DNA of 18,369 nt from SpSt-583 sp034434015. Lineage in GTDB: Bacteria; Chloroflexota; Anaerolineae; Anaerolineales; UBA6663. How positions within the stretch are numbered: the stretch's first letter is position 1; each line of letters begins with the position of its first letter. The DNA is taken from positions 1 to 18,369 of the forward strand of contig DAOUAB010000028.1 in the NCBI GenBank assembly GCA_034434015.1, in the 5' to 3' direction. A model generated the notes under the pieces. The model did not search any database. It worked only from the letters and a program-made list of their open reading frames with translations, and had not been told where the DNA came from. The translations under genes and the position numbers were made by a program. Shown one piece after another: positions 1 to 7,605 of the stretch.

Positions 1-3000
1 CCTACACCATGACCGACCTGTACGGCAGCGGCCTCGCGACGGCGACCGTCACGGTCACGGTGACGGCCGTCAACGACCCGCCCGCGTTTACGAAGGGCGC
101 CGACCAGATCGTGAACGAGGACGCCAGCCCGCAGATGGCCCCCGGCTGGGCGACCGGCATCACGCCCGGCCCCGCCAACGAGGCCGGCCAGGCCGTGACC
201 TTCGTCGTCACCAGCACCAACCCCGGCCTGTTCAGCGCCGCGCCCGCCGTCAACGCCGCCGGCGCGCTCACCTATACGCCGGCCGCGGACGTCTCCGGCA
301 CGGCCACGGTCTACGTCACCGCCCGGGACGACGGCGGGACCGCGAACGGCGGCCTCGACGAATCGGGGCCGCAGACCTTCACGCTCCAGGTGCGCGCCGT
401 CAACGATGCGCCGTCGTTCACGCTCGCGACGAACTCGATCAGCGTGGCCGAAGACTCAGGCCCGTTCACGCAGGCCGCCTTCGCCACGGCCATCTCGCCC
501 GGCCCGGCCGACGAATCCGGCCAGGCGCTCACGTTCGTGCTGACGACGACCGCTGACAGTCTGTTTGCGGCGCTGCCCGCTATCAACGCCGCCGGCACGC
601 TGACCTTCACGCCGGCGGCGAACGCCTCCGGCTCGGCCACCGTCACCGTCCGCCTCCAGGACGACGGCGGCACGGCGAACGGCGGCCAGGACACGTCCCC
701 GCCGCAGACCTTCACGATTACGCTCACGCCGGACGCCGACCCGCCGGACGCCCTCGACGACCTCGCGGCGACGCCTGAAGACACGCCGTTGACCTTCGAC
801 CCGCGCGCCAACGATGCGGACCCGGACACCCCCACGCTGACCATTGTGGCCGTGGGGGCGCCCGCCGATGGCAGCGCCAGCTTCACGGGCGTCAGCCTCA
901 CCTTCACACCCACCGCCGATTTCAACGGCCCGGCGGTCTTCACCTACACCGTCGGCGACGGCGCGCAGACCGACACGGCGACGGTCACGGTCACGGTGGG
1001 CGCCGTCAACGATGCGCCGTCGTTCACGCTTTCCACGACGAGCGCGGCCGTGCTTGAGGACTCGGGTCCGTTCACGGCGCCGGTGGCGACCGACCTGCGG
1101 CCGGGGCCGGCGACGGCCGCCGATGAAGTCGGCCAGGCCCTGACCTTCCTGGTGACGCCGACGTTCCCGCTGTCCTTCACCGTCGCGCCCGCCATCGCTA
1201 GCGGGACCGGCGTGCTGAGTTTCACCCCCGCCCCGGACGCCTTCGGCGTGGTCGCGTTGAGCGTGCAACTCCGGGATGACGGCGGGACCGCGAACGGCGG
1301 CGTCGATGTTTCGGCCGCGCAGACCTTCACCGTCACGCTGACCCCGGTCAACGACCAGCCGGGCTTTGCGAATGGCGGCGACCAGGCCGTGGCCGAGGAC
1401 GCCGCGCCGCAGGCCGTCTCCGGCTGGGCGCTGCCCCTGGACCCGGGCCCGAACGAGTCCGGCCAGACCCTCACCTTCGCGGTGACGACGACCAACCCCG
1501 CCCTGTTCTCATCCGCGCCGGCGGTGAGCGCGGCCGGGACGTTGACGTACACGCCCGCCCCGGACGCCAACGGCTCGGCCCTGGTGTTCGTGTCCGCCGA
1601 GGACGACGGCGGTACTCTGAACGGCGGCGTAGACACCTCGATCACGCACACGTTCACGATCTCCGTGGCCGCCGTCAACGACGCGCCGACCTTTGTCCTC
1701 AGCCCGACGCTCACTGTGGCCGAGGACGCCCCCTTCCAGACGCTGCCGGGTTGGGCGACTTCGCTCTCGCCCGGTCCGGCGGACGAGGCGGCCCAGAGCC
1801 TCCTGTTCACGGTCACCAATACGGCCCCGTCGCTCTTCGCGGCGTCTCCGACCCTCGACTCGGCCGGCACGCTCACCTTCCAGCCCGCGCCGGACGCCAA
1901 CGGCTCAGCCACCGTCACCGTGACGCTGCGCGACAGCGGCGGGACGGCCGGCGGCGGCGTGGACATTTCCGCCCCGCAGACGTTCACGCTCACCATCACG
2001 CCTGAGCCTGACGCGCCGCTGGCGGCCGGCGACGCCTTCACCGTCACCGAGGATCTGCCGGCGACGCTGGCCGTCCTCGGGAACGACCTCAGCCTCGACG
2101 GCGGCAGCCTGAGTGTGCTGAGCTTCACGGATCCCACCAACGGCGCGTTGACCGCCGGCGCGCCTCTCACCTACACGCCGGCCGCCGATTATTTTGGCCC
2201 GGACGCCTTCGCCTACACCATCACCGACACGGCCTCCGGCCTGACGGCGACGGCCGCCGTCGCCCTGGAGGTCCTGCCGGTCAACGACCCGCCGTCTTTC
2301 GTCAAAGGCCAGAACCTGACTGTGCCCGAAGACTCGGGGATGGTGAGCTTTTTCAACTGGGCCACCGACATCTCGGCGGGGCCCGTCAACGAGGGCGCTC
2401 AGGCCCTGACGTTCACCCTGACCAACACGACGCCCGGCCTGTTCACGGCGCAGCCGGCGGTGAGCAGCGCCGACGGCCTGAACGGCCTGCTGACCTTCAC
2501 GCCGGCCCCGGATGCCAACGGGGTCGTGACCGTGACGGCGAGGCTCCAGGACAGCGGCGGGACGGCGAACGGCGGCCAGGACACCTCCGCCCCACAGACC
2601 TTCACCATCACCCTGACGCCCGTCAACGACCCGCCCACCGCCGTCGCCGATAACGTCGCGGTCGCGGCGGACAGCGCCGGCAACGTGCTGGACGTCCTGG
2701 CCAACGATTCCGCCGCCCCCGACACCGGCGAGACGCTCACGATCACGGCCGTGGGCGCGGCCGCGCACGGCGCGGCGTCGCCGGGCGGCGGGGCCCACGT
2801 GGTCTACACGCCGGCGGCCGGCTTCGCCGGCACGGATGCGTTCACGTACACGGTCTCCGACGGCAACGGCGGCGCGGCGACGGCCCTGGTGACGATCTCG
2901 GTCAACGCCGCGCAGCACTTCGTCCTGCTGCCGGTAGTCACGCGCGATTTCCGGCCGCGGCCGGACCTGGTCGGCAGTTTCAGCCTCAACCCGGCCAACC

Positions 3001-3551
3001 CGGCCGCCAACCAGCCGGTGGTGATCACGGTGGTCATCACCAACCAGGGGGCCGCAGCCGCCGGCAGCTTCTGGGTGGACTTCTATATCAACCCGGACCC
3101 GCCGCCGACCGCCTCGAATCAACCCTGGGACAGCCTGTGCCAGTCCGCCACCTGCAAGGGCCTGGCGTGGTTTGTGACGACGCCGCTGGCGCCGGGCCAG
3201 TCCCGCACGCTGACCTCGACGCCGGGCAGCTTTTACGGGCCGAACACGTGTTGGGATCAGAACCCGGACAACCCGGCGCGATGTGTGGGTCTGCCGCCCG
3301 GCTTCCCATCCGGAACGAGCGCGCTCTACCTGTACGTGGACAGCTGGAACCCGGGCGTGGCCGCCGGCGCGGTCGAGGAAAGCGACGAGACCAACAACCG
3401 GTTCTCGAAGACGGGTTTTGGGCCGCTGGGGTTGACGAGCGCCGCCGAGCCGGGTTCGATCTGGGCGCCTCAGCCCGCGGACCTGACGATCTGGCTGCCG
3501 CGGCCCGTCCAGCCGGGCCGGCCGGCCCGGACCGGCAGAGAGGGAGAGTAA
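1..3551 (+). CDS. Giant tandem Ig/cadherin-like repeat surface protein with C-terminal CARDB-like domain (5' partial)
   Basis: The reading frame is open from base 3 to the TAA at 3549-3551, and the true start lies upstream of the window. About 1182 residues are visible. They form an ordered array of beta-sandwich repeats, each opening with a V-N-D-x-P-x-F/T motif. A-type units (about 109-114 codons) carry an acidic D-D/S-G-G-T-A-x-G-G-x-D loop. B-type units (about 91-93 codons) have the E-D-x-P-L/A...N-D...Y-T-P-x-A-D-F/Y-x-G...F-x-Y-T pattern of tandem-95/cadherin-like bacterial repeats. The tail (about 2960-3470) looks like a CARDB domain, with an N-P-x-x-P-x-x-N-Q start and an E-E-S-D-E-T-N-N-R end, plus four cysteines. 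It is probably secreted or cell-surface and used in adhesion or matrix formation. The acidic loops suggest calcium binding, but no ligand is established. No TM segment or LPxTG motif is seen at the C terminus, so anchoring may depend on another protein such as the downstream gene. Confidence 0.85.
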   Translation, partial: YTMTDLYGSGLATATVTVTVTAVNDPPAFTKGADQIVNEDASPQMAPGWATGITPGPANEAGQAVTFVVTSTNPGLFSAAPAVNAAGALTYTPAADVSGTATVYVTARDDGGTANGGLDESGPQTFTLQVRAVNDAPSFTLATNSISVAEDSGPFTQAAFATAISPGPADESGQALTFVLTTTADSLFAALPAINAAGTLTFTPAANASGSATVTVRLQDDGGTANGGQDTSPPQTFTITLTPDADPPDALDDLAATPEDTPLTFDPRANDADPDTPTLTIVAVGAPADGSASFTGVSLTFTPTADFNGPAVFTYTVGDGAQTDTATVTVTVGAVNDAPSFTLSTTSAAVLEDSGPFTAPVATDLRPGPATAADEVGQALTFLVTPTFPLSFTVAPAIASGTGVLSFTPAPDAFGVVALSVQLRDDGGTANGGVDVSAAQTFTVTLTPVNDQPGFANGGDQAVAEDAAPQAVSGWALPLDPGPNESGQTLTFAVTTTNPALFSSAPAVSAAGTLTYTPAPDANGSALVFVSAEDDGGTLNGGVDTSITHTFTISVAAVNDAPTFVLSPTLTVAEDAPFQTLPGWATSLSPGPADEAAQSLLFTVTNTAPSLFAASPTLDSAGTLTFQPAPDANGSATVTVTLRDSGGTAGGGVDISAPQTFTLTITPEPDAPLAAGDAFTVTEDLPATLAVLGNDLSLDGGSLSVLSFTDPTNGALTAGAPLTYTPAADYFGPDAFAYTITDTASGLTATAAVALEVLPVNDPPSFVKGQNLTVPEDSGMVSFFNWATDISAGPVNEGAQALTFTLTNTTPGLFTAQPAVSSADGLNGLLTFTPAPDANGVVTVTARLQDSGGTANGGQDTSAPQTFTITLTPVNDPPTAVADNVAVAADSAGNVLDVLANDSAAPDTGETLTITAVGAAAHGAASPGGGAHVVYTPAAGFAGTDAFTYTVSDGNGGAATALVTISVNAAQHFVLLPVVTRDFRPRPDLVGSFSLNPANPAANQPVVITVVITNQGAAAAGSFWVDFYINPDPPPTASNQPWDSLCQSATCKGLAWFVTTPLAPGQSRTLTSTPGSFYGPNTCWDQNPDNPARCVGLPPGFPSGTSALYLYVDSWNPGVAAGAVEESDETNNRFSKTGFGPLGLTSAAEPGSIWAPQPADLTIWLPRPVQPGRPARTGREGE
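69..2900 (+). repeat. Nine-unit in-frame array of alternating A (~330 bp) and B (~275 bp) Ig-like repeats
   Basis: Unit borders set at the V-N-D or equivalent D/E-x-D motif are: A 69-398, A 399-731, B 732-1004, A 1005-1346, A 1347-1673, A 1674-2003, B 2004-2279, A 2280-2621, B 2622-2900. A further B unit is cut by the window start. The order is therefore [B]-A-A-B-A-A-A-B-A-B. The acidic loop of the A units starts near 328, 661, 1276, 1603, 1933 and 2551, and the DNA there is also similar between copies, so recent duplication or recombination between units is plausible. Borders are visual and could shift by a few codons. Confidence 0.8.
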
Positions 3552-3554
3552 GCG

Positions 3555-4175
3555 ATGCAACGCCGCCTGTTGAGCCTGGGCCTGTTGGGGGTGATGGCGT
3601 GGTCGCTGAGCCTGGCCTTCGCGCCGCCGGCCTCTCCGGCGGCGGCCCAGGCGCCCTCGCCTCGGCCGCCCCTCTCGGCCACCGATCAATATCTCACGTC
3701 GGTGGCTCAACCCACTCAGCCGCCCTCCGGCGGCGGCGGGCCGGCGGCCCCGACCGCCACCCTCACGGCGACCCGGCCCGCCGCCACGCGCGCGCCGGCC
3801 TCCACCGCCACCTCAAGCCCGACGGCGCTGCCGCCCACCTCCACGCCGGCGCCGTCTCAGACCCAGGCCCCGCCGACGCCGGTGGTCATTGTCCAGACGG
3901 TCGTCCAGGTGCAGACGGTGGTGGTCGTGGCGACGGCGGCGCCCAGCCTGACGCCGCCGCCCACCTCGACGCCGGCCGCCGCCACAGGCCCAGTCGCCCA
4001 GGCCGGCGGCGAGACGCCGGTCTGGCTCCTGGCAGTGGTCGCTTTTCCGTTTGTGATCCTGGGGATCGGGCTGTGGTGGCTGAGCGGCCGGGATTTTGGG
4101 CTGCCGGCGTTCTATCCGGAGCGCGGCCGCCCGCGCCGCGCCGGGCGTCTGCCGGGCCGCGAACACTCGAGCTGA
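3555..4175 (+). CDS. Small secreted/membrane-anchored protein: signal peptide, Pro/Thr/Ala-rich linker, one C-terminal TM helix
   Basis: This 206-residue protein starts 3 bp after the stop of the repeat protein. A GGGAG Shine-Dalgarno element overlaps that stop, so the two are probably co-transcribed and translationally coupled. Residues 1-31 form a signal peptide (R-R, a hydrophobic core, then A-A-A before Q32). Residues 32-150 are low complexity (P, T, A, S) with T-P-P-P-T-S-T-P-type stretches around a V/Q-rich segment at about 110-126. Residues about 154-177 are one hydrophobic helix, followed by an Arg-rich tail ending S-S. The topology would be outside-linker-membrane with a short cytoplasmic tail. 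No catalytic domain is recognisable. A stalk or membrane-anchor role for the giant repeat protein is inferred from position and layout only. The L-P-P-T-S at 92-96 is not a sortase signal. Confidence 0.7.
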   Translation: MQRRLLSLGLLGVMAWSLSLAFAPPASPAAAQAPSPRPPLSATDQYLTSVAQPTQPPSGGGGPAAPTATLTATRPAATRAPASTATSSPTALPPTSTPAPSQTQAPPTPVVIVQTVVQVQTVVVVATAAPSLTPPPTSTPAAATGPVAQAGGETPVWLLAVVAFPFVILGIGLWWLSGRDFGLPAFYPERGRPRRAGRLPGREHSS

Positions 4176-4182
4176 ATTCGAC

Positions 4183-5820
4183 CTACAACAGCGCCAACAC
4201 CACCTGGGCCAGGATGATCTTGGCAATCGTCGCCAGCGGGTAGACCGTGGCGTAGCCGATGTTCGGCAGGTCGTTGCGCGCCTGCTCGACGGCGTAACCA
4301 AGCACGGCCGGCTGCGTCTGCAAGCCGGCCAGCATGCCGGTCAACAGCCCCATCGGGATCTTCAGCACGCGGTAGCCGATCCAGAGCAGCGCCAGGGCGC
4401 TGACCAGCGTGACCGCTGCGCCGGCCAGGAAGATCGTCCAGCCGCTGCCCTGGGACAGCGTGCTCACGAACGCGTAGCCCGCCCGGGTCCCCACGCCGGC
4501 CAGGAACAACACCAACCCGATCTGGCGCAGCGTCATGTTGGCGCTGTACGGCACGCTCCACACCAGCGGCCCGGTGCGCTCGAGGGCGCTCAGGATCAGG
4601 GCCACCACCAGCGGACCGCCCGCCAGGCCGAGCTTGAGCGTCACGCCGCCAGGCAGGGGGAGCGGCGCCAGCCCCAGCAGCAGGCCCAGCGCCAGCCCCA
4701 GGCTGAAGGCCAGGATATCGACTTCGCTGACGGCCCGGTAAGAGTCGCCGAAGAATTTGGTGACCGCCTCGATCTGCTCGCGGCGCGTCAGCACACGCAC
4801 CCGGTCGCCCAGTTCGAGCACGGTGTCGGCGTCCGGCAGCAGGTCCAGGTCGCCGCGCCGCACGCGCGTCACCAGCGCGCCGAACTGCTGCGGCAGGTTC
4901 AGGTCGCGCAGGCGGCGCCCGGCCACGCGCGGGTTCGAGACGAAGATGCGGCGGTAGTCCAGCTCGGCCCGGTCCCATTCGATGTGCTCCTGGGCCGTCT
5001 CGCCCAGGGCGGCCGTCACGCGCTCCACCTCGTCCGGCGCGCCGACGATGGTGACGCGGTCGTCCGGCGCCAGGTGCGTCTGGCCGGTGACGATCGCCAG
5101 CGCGCCGTTGCGCTTCAGGCGGGTGCAGATGACGCGCCAGGCGTGCGCGCGCACGAGCTCGTGCAGCGGCCGGCCGACACACTCGGCCCGCGTCACCCGC
5201 ACGGTGCGCGTCTGAAGCTGGGTGTCAATCGCGCCGGGCAGTTGCACGTGCCGGGCCTCGGCGGCGTAATCCACGCGCCAGGCGCGTTGGAGCACGTTGA
5301 TCATCAACAGCATGCCGACGACGCCCACCGGATAGGTGAGCGAGTAGGCGATGACGGGCTCGGCCAGGACCGCGTCGCGCGCGCTCTGCGGCACGACGTT
5401 CTTGAGCTGGTCGAGGAGGCCGGCCAGCGCGGGCGTGTTGGTCAGGCTGCCCGCGAACATCCCGGCTGCGAACGTGTCTTTCAGGCCCAGCGCCGCGCCC
5501 AGGCCGAGCGTCAACAGCGCCGCGGCCAGCAGCACGCCGAACACCAGCGCGTTATCGCGCAGGCCCTTGCGCCGGAACGAGGCGAAGAAGCCCGGACCGC
5601 TGCTCAGCCCAATCGTGTAGACAAACAACACCAGGCCGAGTTGATACACCAGCTCCGGCAGTTTCAAGTCCGGGTGCAGGGCGCCGAAGGCCAGGCCGAC
5701 GAAGAGGACGGCCGCCAGGCCGAGGCTGCTCCCGGCCACTTTGATCTTGCCCAATGGGTAACCGACGGCGACGACCAGGAAGAGCAGCAGCAGGGGGTTG
5801 GCGAGCAGCAGGTCGATCAT
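4183..5820 (-). CDS. AspT/YidE/YbjL-type (aspartate:alanine exchanger family) membrane transporter with two RCK_C domains
   Basis: The product has 545 residues. The start at 5818-5820 fits the family: the next residues form the first TM helix, while the in-frame extension upstream (to 6015) is Ala/Arg/Thr-rich and unlike a transporter N terminus. An AGGGGG element lies about 14 nt before the ATG. The architecture is five or so TM helices (about 4-175), two soluble TrkA-C/RCK_C-like domains (about 200-275 and 287-357), then a second TM half (about 367-545). The halves are pseudo-repeats: A-G-S-L-T-N-T-P-A-L-A-G at 123-134 mirrors A-G-L-Q-T-Q-P-A-V-L-G at 498-508. This matches the AAE family, which exchanges amino or dicarboxylic acids; the substrate cannot be read from the sequence. 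RCK_C domains usually bind small ligands and gate transport. It lies 46 bp downstream of the smaller subtilase and may share its transcript. Its 3' end faces the plus-strand gene with 7 bp between stop codons. Confidence 0.85.
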   Translation of the reverse strand: MIDLLLANPLLLLFLVVAVGYPLGKIKVAGSSLGLAAVLFVGLAFGALHPDLKLPELVYQLGLVLFVYTIGLSSGPGFFASFRRKGLRDNALVFGVLLAAALLTLGLGAALGLKDTFAAGMFAGSLTNTPALAGLLDQLKNVVPQSARDAVLAEPVIAYSLTYPVGVVGMLLMINVLQRAWRVDYAAEARHVQLPGAIDTQLQTRTVRVTRAECVGRPLHELVRAHAWRVICTRLKRNGALAIVTGQTHLAPDDRVTIVGAPDEVERVTAALGETAQEHIEWDRAELDYRRIFVSNPRVAGRRLRDLNLPQQFGALVTRVRRGDLDLLPDADTVLELGDRVRVLTRREQIEAVTKFFGDSYRAVSEVDILAFSLGLALGLLLGLAPLPLPGGVTLKLGLAGGPLVVALILSALERTGPLVWSVPYSANMTLRQIGLVLFLAGVGTRAGYAFVSTLSQGSGWTIFLAGAAVTLVSALALLWIGYRVLKIPMGLLTGMLAGLQTQPAVLGYAVEQARNDLPNIGYATVYPLATIAKIILAQVVLALL

Positions 5821-5866
5821 CGCGGGGATGATAGCCCCCTGCCTGGTGATCGGCAAGTGACAGGCG

Positions 5867-7447
5867 TCATGGGCCGAAGACGCCGACGCGCGTCCGGTCA
5901 TTCCCCGCGCCTCGGCCCGGCCGGCCGGGGACGTCGTCCGGGCGTCCGCAGTCGCGGCCCCGGTCCGGCCGGCCGCCAGCCTCAAGGTCATCGTGCTCGG
6001 AGCCGCAGGCCGCATCCCTGCCCGGCGGCCCGAGGTCCTCGGCGTTGACGCGCCCGAAGCCGTAAAACGCGTCCCGGCCCGGCGGCCCGAGGTCGTCGGC
6101 GGCGCGCCGGAGGGCCTGCCGGACCAGCGCCGGGTTCAACTCGCCGCCATGCGCCCCGATGAGGAGGGCGGCCACACCCGAGACGTAAGCCGCGGCCAGG
6201 CTGGTCCCGGACGAGAAGAAGTAGGTCGGCAGGCCCGGATCCAGGTTGCTGCCCGTGCTCAGGACCAGGTCGAACACGGAGCAGGGGGCCGTGACGCCGG
6301 GCAGCGTGCAAATCCGCCCGCTGGCGAGCAGGTCGAAGTCCACGTTGCCGCCCGGCGCGGCGAAGTCGATGGCGCGGACGCCGTAGTTCGTGTAGTGCGC
6401 GGGGATGTCCAGGTCGATGTGCGGGTCCAGCGCCCAGCCGAGCGGGCCGGTGGCCGCAACCGAGATGAAGCCGGGCGCGTCGGAGGGCAGGTGGATCAGG
6501 CCGTCGTCCGCGTCGCCGTTGCGGGAGTCGTTGCCGGCGGCGGCGATGAGCGTCGCGCCGCGTTCGAAGGCGTAGGCGGCGGCGCGCGCCAGCGCCGCCC
6601 GCAAGACGGCGACCGAGACGTTGTGCGACCCGTCCGGGTTGCGGGCGGGCAAGAGCGCGCCCAGTCCCAGGTTGATGACGTCCGCCTCGACCTCCGCCGC
6701 GTAGACGATTCCCCGGAGCAGCCAGTCGAACTCGCCCACGCCCGTGTCGCGCAGCACCTTGACCAGCACCAGCTCGGCCTCCGGCGCGACGCCGATGAGG
6801 CCGAAGGCGTTGTCGGCGGCGGCCACGATGCCGGCCATCTGGGCGCCGTGGCTGAACGCGTCCGGCAGCGCGTAGGAGAGGCCTTCATCGGGGACGAAGC
6901 TGGCGCTCAGGGCCAGGTTGATGTTCGGCGCCAGGTCGACGTGGTCCAGGTCGAAGCCGGTGTCCAGGATGGCCACGCGCGCCCCCGCGCCGCGTCGGCC
7001 GGCGTTCCAGGCCTGGGGGGCGTTGACGGCGGCATGGCCCCATTGCAGGTCATAGTAGAAATCGTCGTCGCCGCTAAAGGGCGGATCGCCGATCGCGCCG
7101 GCGTTCACGCTCACCGCCGCGCGCCCGCCAGGGTCGATCACGCTGACCTGGACGTTGGGCGCGACGGACCAGACGCCGGGGAGGTCGGCTGCCCGCAGGG
7201 GAAACGCCGGCTCGGCGGAGGCGGCGACCAGGACCCCGATCTCCGGGATGGCGCGCAGCACGGTCCCGCCCGCCGCGCTCACCCCTTCGGACAGGCCGGC
7301 CGGCAGGCGGCTGTTCGCAGTGAGGAGGAGATACGTGGCGGCGCCGGCGTCCTGGGCCACGACCGGCGCGGCGCGGGCCGGCCCGGCGCTCGTCAGCGAG
7401 GCCAGCAGCGCCAGCGCAACCCCCAGCCTGGTCAGAGTACGGTGCAT
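5867..7447 (-). CDS. Secreted subtilisin-like (S8) serine protease with an unusual repeated C-terminal tail
   Basis: The product has 526 residues. The ATG at 7445-7447 is chosen because a GAGAGG Shine-Dalgarno element lies 8-9 nt upstream and a signal peptide follows (residues 1-27, ending A-R-A-A-P). A short propeptide-like region (about 35-105) precedes the S8 domain. The catalytic residues are visible: D162 in I-L-D-T-G, H200 in S-H-G-A-Q-M-A-G, oxyanion N306 in A-A-G-N-D, and S416 in S-S-G-T-S-L-A-A-A. The usual H-G-T-H and P-H-V-A-G motifs are altered (second His to Gln, P-H to A-Y), as in some bacterial S8 subgroups. The domain ends at Y-G-F-G-R-V-N-A (462-469). After it comes a 57-residue Gly/Arg/Asp/Pro-rich tail that starts with a second copy of D-L-G-P-P-G-R-D-A. 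The tail is either a degenerate extension or the result of a frameshift. The protein is probably exported and degrades extracellular protein. Confidence 0.85.
   Translation of the reverse strand: MHRTLTRLGVALALLASLTSAGPARAAPVVAQDAGAATYLLLTANSRLPAGLSEGVSAAGGTVLRAIPEIGVLVAASAEPAFPLRAADLPGVWSVAPNVQVSVIDPGGRAAVSVNAGAIGDPPFSGDDDFYYDLQWGHAAVNAPQAWNAGRRGAGARVAILDTGFDLDHVDLAPNINLALSASFVPDEGLSYALPDAFSHGAQMAGIVAAADNAFGLIGVAPEAELVLVKVLRDTGVGEFDWLLRGIVYAAEVEADVINLGLGALLPARNPDGSHNVSVAVLRAALARAAAYAFERGATLIAAAGNDSRNGDADDGLIHLPSDAPGFISVAATGPLGWALDPHIDLDIPAHYTNYGVRAIDFAAPGGNVDFDLLASGRICTLPGVTAPCSVFDLVLSTGSNLDPGLPTYFFSSGTSLAAAYVSGVAALLIGAHGGELNPALVRQALRRAADDLGPPGRDAFYGFGRVNAEDLGPPGRDAACGSEHDDLEAGGRPDRGRDCGRPDDVPGRPGRGAGNDRTRVGVFGP
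6012..6101. repeat. In-frame direct repeat (33 bp, 57-bp period) at the 3' end of the subtilase gene
   Basis: Positions 6012-6044 and 6069-6101 match at 30 of 33 bases with a 57-bp offset (19 codons), so the protein reads D-L-G-P-P-G-R-D-A twice (453-461 and 471-479). The bases after the 6012-6044 copy, in the sense of the gene, still resemble the original Y-G-F-G-R-V-N-A-E codons but have drifted. This points to a tandem duplication of the end of the catalytic domain. Confidence 0.8.
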
Positions 7448-7469
7448 GGGCGGGTCCTCTCTTAAGCCG

Positions 7470-7504
7470 ACGGGTGGTGGGATGTTTCCGTTCCCACCAC
7501 CCGT
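7470..7504 (-). promoter_or_regulatory. Perfect 12-bp stem-loop in the leader of the smaller subtilase gene
   Basis: ACGGGTGGTGGG at 7470-7481 pairs perfectly with 7493-7504 across an 11-nt loop. On the minus strand the hairpin ends 22 nt before the ATG at 7447, just upstream of the GAGAGG ribosome binding site. No U-tract follows, so it is more likely an mRNA-stabilising or processing structure than a classical terminator. It could also stop transcripts arriving from the upstream subtilase gene. Confidence 0.55.
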
Positions 7505-7557
7505 GTTGGCTGCGCGAGTTGCGGGCCGCCGTCGGGGCCCTCGCTCACACGGGAGCT

Positions 7558-7588
7558 GCCGGCCTCCTGGAGAGAACGGGAGGCCGGC
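7558..7588 (-). terminator. GC-rich hairpin 17 bp after the stop of the large subtilase gene
   Basis: GCCGGCCTCC at 7558-7567 and GGAGGCCGGC at 7579-7588 form a perfect 10-bp stem with an 11-nt loop. It lies just past the TAA at 7606-7608 of the large subtilase. There is no run of T after the stem on the minus strand, so termination is probable but would be non-canonical. Between this hairpin and the next gene start (7447) I see only the leader hairpin at 7470-7504. Confidence 0.5.
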
Positions 7589-7605
7589 CGTTGACTGAGC
7601 GTGGG

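Noticed and set aside
3828..3842. L-P-P-T-S in the small membrane protein as a sortase signal
   Set aside because: The final Gly is missing, and the motif lies about 60 residues before the TM helix instead of directly in front of it.
5821..6015. N-terminal extension of the transporter gene to 6015
   Set aside because: The 65 extra residues are Ala/Arg/Thr-rich and overlap the end of the subtilase gene. The ATG at 5820 begins directly with a TM helix.
4096..7465. Long plus-strand open frames (4096-6048 and 5993-7465)
   Set aside because: Both are antisense to the AspT-like transporter and the smaller subtilase. Their products are Gln/Arg/Ala/His-rich and match no fold.
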